A DNA stretch of 11,624 bases, taken from the NCBI GenBank assembly GCA_011176555.1, contig DUEF01000030.1, forward strand, positions 1 through 11,624, in the 5' to 3' direction. Source of the DNA: Caldilineae bacterium (lineage in GTDB: Bacteria > Chloroflexota > Anaerolineae > J102). The position numbers were made by a program, and so were the translations under genes. Of this stretch, positions 7,172 through 11,624 are shown in pieces (position 1 is the first letter of the stretch; each line of letters opens with the position of its first letter). The notes under the pieces were generated by a model. It was not told where the DNA came from. It ran no database searches and saw nothing but the letters and a program-made list of their open reading frames with translations.

Positions 7172-8119
7172 TTACCCGTGATTCGAGAAATACAACACAC
7201 CCGCGGCAAACAAACCCCACAACACTGCGCTAACGAATAGCGGTTTATCCTTGAACAACAACTCGTCGGGCGAGCCGCCCTTCTTGCGCACTTGGATGAG
7301 ATAGAGATACCGAAATAAAAAGTAGAGCACAAACGGCACCGTCAGCATCATCAAGTGATTGTCTGGCAGATTCTCCGCCGAGAAGGTGTAAAAAGAGTAG
7401 GAAACGATGGTCGCCGCCGTGACGATGCCGATCAGTTGATCCAAAAAGGGTAGCGTGTAATCGTCGAGGATGGCGCGGTGATTGCCTGCTTCTCCCTCCA
7501 GCGCCATCAACTCGGCCCGGCGTTTGCCCAGGGCGATGAGCAATGCGATCATGGTGACGCCCACGTACAGCCAGGGCGAAAACCGCTCGACTTCCACCAC
7601 CACAGCGCCCGCGGCCACCCGCAGCACAAAGCCCGCGGCCACGGTCATGGCATCCAGGATCACCACATTCTTCAGGTAGAAGGAATAAGCGACATTGAGG
7701 ATGAAGTAGCCCAGCAAAATCAGGCCCAGCGCCCAATTCATGGCAAAAGCGATGGGTATGGTTACGCCCAACAGCGCCAGCATCGCCACCACCGCCACCC
7801 ACGGTTTGAGCGTCCCCGCGGCCAGAGGGCGATTGCGTTTGGTGGGATGAGCCCGGTCTTTCTCGATGTCCACCAGATCGTTGAGCAAATAGACGGCGCT
7901 GGACACCAGACAAAACAGGACGAACGCGGCGATTGTCCGCAGCAATGGCTCCGGTTGCGTAAACTTGACGTCGAAGACCAGCGCGGCGAAGATAACGACA
8001 TTCTTCACCCACTGTTTCGGGCGCATCGTCCTCAGCAACGCCCGCAAAGTTTGCATGACGCCGCCAAGATTTTCGCCGGAACTCCCCCGGCTGACGTGAT
8101 TGGTTGGATTCTCAGACAT
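7172..8119 (-). CDS. UbiA-family prenyltransferase, decaprenyl-phosphate phosphoribosyltransferase-like
   Basis: Integral membrane enzyme of 315 aa with about eight to nine hydrophobic helices. The signature RPKQWVKN (33-40), the Asp-rich motif NDLVDIEKD (80-88) followed by HPTKRNRPLAAG (91-102), YSFYLKN (145-151) and GKRRAEL (198-204) match the branch that includes mycobacterial Rv3806c, which transfers phosphoribose from PRPP to a polyprenyl phosphate in decaprenylphosphoryl-arabinose synthesis. Here no arabinose epimerase or arabinosyltransferase gene is adjacent, so the acceptor and the cell-envelope product are unknown. The ATG at 8119 is preferred because a promoter predicts transcription starting about 2 nt upstream. 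An internal ATG at 8056 (Met22), just before the conserved RPKQW region, is the alternative, and residues 1-21 look unconserved. There is no Shine-Dalgarno sequence at either start. The gene converges on lon and diverges from tlyA. Confidence 0.88.
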   Translation of the reverse strand: MSENPTNHVSRGSSGENLGGVMQTLRALLRTMRPKQWVKNVVIFAALVFDVKFTQPEPLLRTIAAFVLFCLVSSAVYLLNDLVDIEKDRAHPTKRNRPLAAGTLKPWVAVVAMLALLGVTIPIAFAMNWALGLILLGYFILNVAYSFYLKNVVILDAMTVAAGFVLRVAAGAVVVEVERFSPWLYVGVTMIALLIALGKRRAELMALEGEAGNHRAILDDYTLPFLDQLIGIVTAATIVSYSFYTFSAENLPDNHLMMLTVPFVLYFLFRYLYLIQVRKKGGSPDELLFKDKPLFVSAVLWGLFAAGVLYFSNHG

Positions 8120-8127
8120 GACTGCAC

Positions 8128-8156
8128 ATCTTAGCCCGCCCCGGTCTCTGGGTCAA
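8128..8156 (-). promoter_or_regulatory. Promoter of the ubiA-type gene, placed for a leaderless mRNA
   Basis: On the minus strand, TTGACC (complement of 8151-8156, 5 of 6) is followed by a 17-nt spacer and TAAGAT (complement of 8128-8133, 4 of 6). The start point would be near 8121, about 2 nt before the ATG at 8119, and no Shine-Dalgarno sequence is present. Confidence 0.6.
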
Positions 8157-8174
8157 GTTCACTATCCCTTGCCT

Positions 8175-8249
8175 CGTCATGTCGAACGCACGTGAGACAT
8201 CCCCTCCGCCGCCACCCCGTCATGTCGAACGCACGTGAGACATCCCCTC
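8175..8249 (+). repeat. Two identical 32-nt direct repeats, 43-nt period
   Basis: The 32-nt unit starting CGTCATGTCGAACGC and ending GAGACATCCCCTC occurs without mismatch at 8175-8206 and 8218-8249, separated by 11 nt. Each unit can fold on itself through ATGTC (8179-8183) and GACAT (8196-8200) and contains the palindrome CACGTG. The exact identity suggests a recent duplication. The units lie between the divergent ubiA-type and tlyA genes. Confidence 0.9.
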
Positions 8250-8266
8250 GCTGTCCCCGCACGATC

Positions 8267-8301
8267 AGGGGATTTCTCCTCCCGGTGGTCGTCGAAATGA
8301 C
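8267..8301 (-). repeat. Inverted, diverged copy of the 8175-8249 repeat
   Basis: Read on the minus strand this begins GTCATTTCGAC and ends GAGAAATCCCCT, matching the ends of the direct repeats, which begin GTCATGTCGAA and end GAGACATCCCCT. The stem is ATTTC (8272-8276) with GAAAT (8294-8298) on the plus strand, against ATGTC/GACAT in the direct copies. This form resembles a GTCATTTCGA...GAGAAATC extragenic repeat that I recall as common in several phyla. It ends 17 nt before the tlyA start, so it lies in the tlyA upstream region. Confidence 0.75.
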
Positions 8302-8318
8302 CCGAGGCGCTCTTGCTC

Positions 8319-9113
8319 ATGCCTAAAACCCGCCTGGATCAACTCCTCGTTCACCGCCAGCTCTGCGAGAGCCGGGAACAAGCGCGCCGCCTGATCATGG
8401 CCGGGGCGGTGCTGGTCGGTGGAGAACCAGCCACCAAGCCAGGGCACAAATACGCCGATGATGTGGCTATCCGTTTGAAGGAAAAGCTTCGCTTCGTCAG
8501 CCGGGGCGGCTACAAACTGGAAGCGGCGCTCGACCATTTCGCCATCGATCCCACCGGTTGGATCTGCGCCGACCTGGGCGCGTCGACCGGCGGATTCACC
8601 GATGTTCTGTTGCAGCGCGGGGCCGTCAAAGTCTATGCAGTCGATGTCGGTTACGGGCAGCTACACTGGAAATTGCGCCAGGACCAGCGCGTGGTCGTCA
8701 TGGAACGCACCAACGCTCGCTATCTCCAACAGCTTCCTGACCCCGTACACCTGGTGACTATCGACGCCTCTTTCATTTCACTCCGCCTCTTGCTTGAACC
8801 CGCCCGACGGCTGCTGACCCCCACCGGCCAAATCGTCGCCCTACTCAAACCGCAATTCGAAGCGGGTCGATCACAGGTGGGCAAGGGTGGGGTGATTCGA
8901 GATGTCCGGGTGCACCGTCAGGTTCTGGAGGACGTCCTCACCTGGTGCGAACAGCACGCCATGTCCCCGCAAGGACTGATCCCATCCCCTATTCTCGGCC
9001 CCAAAGGAAACCGAGAATTTCTGCTCTGGCTCTGGCCTGGTCAGCCCACCGGAGTCCCGCCCGATTTAATCGAACGCGCTTTGAACCTGATCGCCCCCGC
9101 TCCCCAGTCGTGA
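8319..9113 (+). CDS. tlyA: TlyA-family rRNA 2'-O-methyltransferase (hemolysin A family)
   Basis: S-adenosylmethionine-dependent methyltransferase acting on ribosomal RNA; the studied mycobacterial TlyA makes 2'-O-methylcytidine in 16S and 23S rRNA, needed for capreomycin sensitivity. The protein is 264 aa, the usual length. Residues 1-60 form an S4 RNA-binding domain (TRLDQLLVHRQLCESREQA). SRGGYKL (61-67) leads into the Rossmann domain with the SAM motif DLGASTGGF (85-93), IDASFISL, LLKPQFE and GPKGNREFL. The catalytic tetrad Lys66, Asp149, Lys177 and Glu233 has almost the same spacing as Lys69, Asp154, Lys182 and Glu238 of the M. tuberculosis enzyme. The ATG at 8319 begins the conserved PKTRLDQLL stretch; a TTG two codons upstream is also in frame. 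Only a weak GAGG (8304-8307) precedes it, and I found no clear promoter, since the upstream region is filled with repeats. The 3' end overlaps a palindrome. Confidence 0.93.
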   Translation: MPKTRLDQLLVHRQLCESREQARRLIMAGAVLVGGEPATKPGHKYADDVAIRLKEKLRFVSRGGYKLEAALDHFAIDPTGWICADLGASTGGFTDVLLQRGAVKVYAVDVGYGQLHWKLRQDQRVVVMERTNARYLQQLPDPVHLVTIDASFISLRLLLEPARRLLTPTGQIVALLKPQFEAGRSQVGKGGVIRDVRVHRQVLEDVLTWCEQHAMSPQGLIPSPILGPKGNREFLLWLWPGQPTGVPPDLIERALNLIAPAPQS

Positions 9114-9170
9114 TATTGGGTGCTGGATATTCTGTATGCGCCGATCGCCGGATATCTAATGCCCAATATC
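9112..9170. repeat. Extragenic palindrome between tlyA and the 138-aa gene
   Basis: GATATTGGGTGCTGGATATT (9112-9131) pairs with 9151-9170 over 20 positions with one mismatch and four G-T wobbles; the outermost 9 bp are perfect. The loop is 19 nt (9132-9150). It shares the words ATTGGGT, TGGATATT and CCCAATATC with the palindrome at 7083-7162. The left arm begins inside the tlyA stop codon and the right arm ends 1 nt before the stop codon of the convergent gene, so it fills the whole junction. Confidence 0.8.
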
Positions 9171-9171
9171 C

Positions 9172-9588
9172 TCAGGCCACAGGCCGGATGCCGTAATGCG
9201 TTTGACGGCTGCCAAGCACTCTCAAAATGGCTTTAGCAGGACGCCAGGGTAACAGCTCGTGCAACTCGGTGGGCGAAAGGGGCTGGTTGTCATTGAGTAA
9301 AAAGACGCGAAACACCGCTGCGGCGATGGGCAACGCTGCATTGATGTAGTTGGTGTCTTGCGCGCATTGCGTGCGCAAACACATCATTAGCGCATCGGTG
9401 CGGGTGACTTCGGCCGTATTGGGATCGACCCAGTCCACTTCATCCACATCGAAGGGGGACGGAAAACGCTGACGGCATTCCTCACAGAGTTGATCGTGAA
9501 GGTAAAGCCGGTAGTTTTGTTCGCTGGCGGTCCACCAATCCCAGTCGATATGAAACTGAGTATTGACCGTTGGTCGCTTCCAAACCAT
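9172..9588 (-). CDS. Unrecognised 138-aa protein with paired cysteines
   Basis: No family recognised. The protein is soluble, without signal peptide or membrane segment. The N-terminal third is aromatic (WDWW at 16-19, several Tyr). Cysteines occur as CEEC (Cys35, Cys38) and later Cys70 and Cys75 (CLRTQC), a pattern that could bind zinc, with an acidic stretch (DVDEVDWVD, 47-55) between them. The C-terminal part (about 80-138) looks helical and contains a PLSPTELHELLPW segment resembling a short helix-turn-helix-like unit. The ATG at 9588 has GAGAGG 12 nt upstream, a little far; a GTG at 9609 would add seven residues but has no better signal. The gene follows the 525-aa gene on the same strand after 82 nt and could be cotranscribed; a weak -10 (TATAGT, complement of 9608-9613) might give its own start. 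I recall no function. Confidence 0.7.
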   Translation of the reverse strand: MVWKRPTVNTQFHIDWDWWTASEQNYRLYLHDQLCEECRQRFPSPFDVDEVDWVDPNTAEVTRTDALMMCLRTQCAQDTNYINAALPIAAAVFRVFLLNDNQPLSPTELHELLPWRPAKAILRVLGSRQTHYGIRPVA

Positions 9589-9621
9589 AATCGTAAACAA
9601 TCCTCTCACTATAGCAATCCG

Positions 9622-9645
9622 CAGATTTCACAGATTGCTCAGATT
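9622..9645. repeat. Three CAGATT words at 9-nt period
   Basis: CAGATT recurs at 9622, 9631 and 9640 within the 82-nt gap between the two unrecognised minus-strand genes. The surrounding ATCCGCAGATTTCACAGATT wording resembles a dispersed intergenic repeat I recall from Chloroflexota and other phyla. It is AT-rich and followed by an A tract (9652-9659). Confidence 0.5.
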
Positions 9646-9670
9646 AGAAACAAAAAAAACGTGACGCGTG

Positions 9671-11248
9671 TTAGAGACTCCAGTAACCGCTGCCGGTGTC
9701 GGTGGCTTCGGGAATCTTGAGAAGCGCTGCGAAAATCGGGCCGGGCGGCAAGCGGCGGATGACATTGACAGCGCTGTACAGGGTTTTGATATGCGTGGTG
9801 CCCTGCGGACTCAGTTTGGTGAGTTCGGGCATGATCTGCTCCACCAAAGTCTCAACCGGGATGTCCTGTTCATCGACAAAGGCGGCATACGCCAGTATCT
9901 TGTCCGGGTTTGCCACAAATAGGCCGAGATTGTCATCATACTCGCAGACGATTTGCCTGCGTTCCATCTGGAACACCAGGCGGTCGTTCTCGATGCGGGC
10001 GGTTCGCACCCATTCCCGCTTCATGCGCTGCGGTTTGAAATCCACTACGATCTCATCGGGATTGTTGGTGTGCGCCAACGTAATCGTAGCCCCGATCGGC
10101 AGCTTGTGCTCCTGACGCCATTTGTCCAATCCCGCCAGATACCGACCTTCGTGCATGACCCAACCAGGGAAGCGCTTCCCCCAGCGGCCATCGATCAAGG
10201 TCACGGCGGTGCACACGCCATCGCCTTGGGGAAAGAGTGAGCGCGCGGCGGCGTTCAACGGCAGGACGCCAGAAACCATGTGGGGGAAAATGGGATGGAC
10301 GACAACGGATGGCACCTGTGCGGGTGCGCTCTCCATCACGCCATCCTCGCTCCACTCATCGGCAATCTCCCACTCGGTTTGCAGCAACTCTACGGTCAAT
10401 TCAGAACGATCGTAACTAACCGGCTTATACCGCAGGCTCAGGGGAATGCTCAGGGCGGCATCGGGGAGCATGGTGCGCAACACCCATGCCGAAGCGCCGG
10501 CCGGCCCCACCTGCACAAAGCGGCCATCGCTGTGCATGGCGGTTTCCAGCGAGAAAACCCGCACCGACTCTGACAGAGTGGGGTCGATCTCGACCATGTC
10601 CAGAAGTTCGGAGGTGGACGTGGGCTCGCCCTTCATCTCGATGGCAGCTTCGGCGATATTGAGGTGCCCGACATTCACCGGCGCCATTTGATCGGTTGTC
10701 AACCATTTCGGTCCGGCGTTGATGAAATAATCGGGGTTATCGCGCAGATGCTTTTCAAAAGCCTCCGTCAGCACGTCACCCACTTCATCATAAATATCCT
10801 GCGCAGACAACAATGGTTCGTCGCTAAAGGTTAGTTCATCACCCTCTCGGTTGAGAATATGAGGCGTTTTCAGACGACCGGCAAACATGCGCTCGCGGCC
10901 GTCATCTTCAAAGCGCACTGTCAGCACATCGAATTCGCCGTGTTCAGGGTTCTCGCCAGGGCGTAAGCCGATCACCTCGCCAAAGCGATACTCGAAGGCG
11001 GGGAAAACGACCGCATCACCGACTTCGTACGCTTCTTGGGGATCGTAAATTCGGCCGCGAGACAGTTCATTGCGAATTCGGCTCTCTTCCGTCTGACAAC
11101 GACGATCGATGACAGCCACCGCCAACGCCTCAAGCGACATCGGTTCGGCGGCGCCGCCTAAAAGATCATAAAGAAACTCGTGATCAGCCTCGTCGACTTT
11201 GTATTGCTCTCGCCAATAGGCCAAATTTTGTGTTCTGCGCTGAATCAC
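9671..11248 (-). CDS. Unrecognised 525-aa protein with winged-helix-like and SH3-like N-terminal regions
   Basis: No family recognised with confidence. Seen: residues 20-68 look helical with a winged-helix-type pattern (MSLEALAVAVIDRR, then NELSRGRIYDPQ). Residues 74-125 look like a small beta barrel (YEVGDAVVFP, FGEVIGLRPG, then FDVLTVRFED), as in SH3/CarD-like modules. The rest (about 125-525) is mixed alpha/beta without a known catalytic motif and includes PSVVVHPIFPHMVSGVLPLN, FPGWVMHEGRYLAGLDKW and a beta-rich region near 390-440. There is no signal peptide and no membrane helix, so it is probably cytoplasmic and perhaps nucleic-acid associated (inference). The start is GTG at 11248 because GGAGG (complement of 11257-11261) lies 8 nt upstream; a TTG at 11263 would put that site inside the gene. 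A TATAAT promoter lies about 100 nt upstream. The 138-aa gene follows downstream. Confidence 0.8.
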   Translation of the reverse strand: MIQRRTQNLAYWREQYKVDEADHEFLYDLLGGAAEPMSLEALAVAVIDRRCQTEESRIRNELSRGRIYDPQEAYEVGDAVVFPAFEYRFGEVIGLRPGENPEHGEFDVLTVRFEDDGRERMFAGRLKTPHILNREGDELTFSDEPLLSAQDIYDEVGDVLTEAFEKHLRDNPDYFINAGPKWLTTDQMAPVNVGHLNIAEAAIEMKGEPTSTSELLDMVEIDPTLSESVRVFSLETAMHSDGRFVQVGPAGASAWVLRTMLPDAALSIPLSLRYKPVSYDRSELTVELLQTEWEIADEWSEDGVMESAPAQVPSVVVHPIFPHMVSGVLPLNAAARSLFPQGDGVCTAVTLIDGRWGKRFPGWVMHEGRYLAGLDKWRQEHKLPIGATITLAHTNNPDEIVVDFKPQRMKREWVRTARIENDRLVFQMERRQIVCEYDDNLGLFVANPDKILAYAAFVDEQDIPVETLVEQIMPELTKLSPQGTTHIKTLYSAVNVIRRLPPGPIFAALLKIPEATDTGSGYWSL

Positions 11249-11353
11249 GCCATCGTCCTCCAAAAAAAGTGACTGGTAAATCGGTTCCTCTGCACGATTT
11301 ATCCTGATGCTAAGACAAGCAAACGACCGCCCGCAATGGCGATCCGATCAGTT

Positions 11354-11383
11354 ATTATAATCTAGTTCCCAGCATCTGACCAA
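11354..11383 (-). promoter_or_regulatory. Candidate promoter of the 525-aa gene
   Basis: On the minus strand a perfect TATAAT (complement of 11354-11359) is preceded by an 18-nt spacer and TTGGTC (complement of 11378-11383, 3 of 6). Transcription would start near 11347 and give a leader of about 100 nt containing the GGAGG site. The leader has only a weak hairpin (CGCC...GGCG) and no T tract. Confidence 0.5.
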
Positions 11384-11425
11384 AACACAGCGAATAGTTG
11401 CGTTATCAATTTCAGAGATGACGAG

Positions 11426-11624
11426 CTAGCCGCCACTTTCCGGCGTAGGGGTTGTGTAGTCCTTCGCCCAACCAGGAATAGGCGGGCAACCTTGCGGCCG
11501 CTCGACCTGTTCCTGAATGGGAGGAGAATCGAAAATATTGCGGATCGCCTCGAAGAGCTTGTCACCGTCCGACACCAGCAGGTAAGCGCCGCTGGGGTGA
11601 TCGAATTTGACTGTTTCATTTCGG
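11426..11624 (-). CDS. C-terminal end of an unrecognised protein (truncated by window edge)
   Basis: An open frame enters from the window edge on the minus strand and ends at a TAG (complement of 11426-11428), giving the last 65 residues. The fragment runs from RNETVKFDHPSGAYLLVSDG through KLFEAIRNIFDSPP to a Pro-rich tail ending TTPTPESGG. The even mix of charged and hydrophobic residues, and the absence of stops to the edge, support a real gene. An ATG-started frame overlapping it (11362-11619) has serine/arginine-rich, low-quality composition and is a shadow. No family can be assigned. No terminator is visible before the promoter of the 525-aa gene, so some readthrough is possible. Confidence 0.65.
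   Translation of the reverse strand, partial: RNETVKFDHPSGAYLLVSDGDKLFEAIRNIFDSPPIQEQVERPQGCPPIPGWAKDYTTPTPESGG

Noticed and set aside
7245..8012. Minus-strand 255-codon frame overlapping the ubiA-type gene in another frame
   Set aside because: It is Arg/Gly-rich with no motifs, whereas the other frame has the complete UbiA signature; it is not a frameshift, since the real frame is intact.
7478..8134. Plus-strand 218-codon frame opposite the ubiA-type gene
   Set aside because: It is the complement of a membrane protein gene, giving a His/Gln-rich translation without any domain.
8175..8249. Possible CRISPR array
   Set aside because: There are only two repeat copies, the 11-nt gap is too short for a spacer, the unit has an inverted diverged relative, and no cas gene is present.
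11362..11619. Minus-strand 85-codon ATG frame at the right edge
   Set aside because: Its composition is Ser/Arg-rich. The overlapping frame that runs off the edge gives a balanced protein sequence and ends at 11426, so that one was annotated.

Overview
The window is G+C-rich bacterial chromosomal DNA carrying mostly housekeeping genes. The mix of genes suggests Chloroflexota (Anaerolineae/Caldilineae-like): a TrpB2-type tryptophan synthase beta chain, a TM_1651-type EF-G paralogue, a decaprenyl-phosphate phosphoribosyltransferase-like UbiA protein, two unrecognised minus-strand proteins, and AT-rich palindromic extragenic repeats. The phylum is an inference from recalled family distributions; no search was possible. 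There is no phage, transposase, CRISPR array or plasmid signature.

Layout. (1) 1-475, minus: 5' part of trpB2, truncated by the window edge. It is divergent from (2) 634-1956, plus: a metal-dependent amidohydrolase of the MtaD/SsnA nucleoside-deaminase type. (3) 2202-4265, plus: an EF-G-like GTPase behind a strong promoter and a leader of about 120 nt that can form alternative hairpins. (4) 4323-4395, plus: tRNA-Cys(GCA) with its own promoter and a textbook intrinsic terminator at 4399-4436. (5) 4532-7066, plus: ATP-dependent protease Lon. (6) 7172-8119, minus: UbiA-family prenyltransferase, convergent with lon. (7) 8319-9113, plus: TlyA rRNA 2'-O-methyltransferase. (8) 9172-9588 and 9671-11248, minus: two unrecognised proteins (138 and 525 aa). 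(9) 11426-11624, minus: the C-terminal end of a third unrecognised protein, running off the window. No gene-free stretch exceeds 300 bases; the longest is 1957-2201.

Function. There is no single pathway. The central block concerns translation and protein quality control (EF-G-like factor, tRNA-Cys, Lon, TlyA). The rest is metabolic (TrpB2, amidohydrolase, UbiA). The least explained part is the minus-strand set at 9172-11624.

Non-coding structure is informative. The same family of A+T-rich palindrome (words ATTGGGT / TGGATATT / CCCAATATC) sits at both convergent gene junctions (lon/ubiA and tlyA/138-aa gene). A different repeat family occupies the divergent ubiA/tlyA region, and its stem shows a compensatory base-pair change between units. 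Two genes (amidohydrolase and ubiA) have promoters whose predicted start point falls within about 3 nt of the ATG, so their mRNAs may be leaderless, while trpB2, the EF-G-like gene and the 525-aa gene have clear Shine-Dalgarno sequences.
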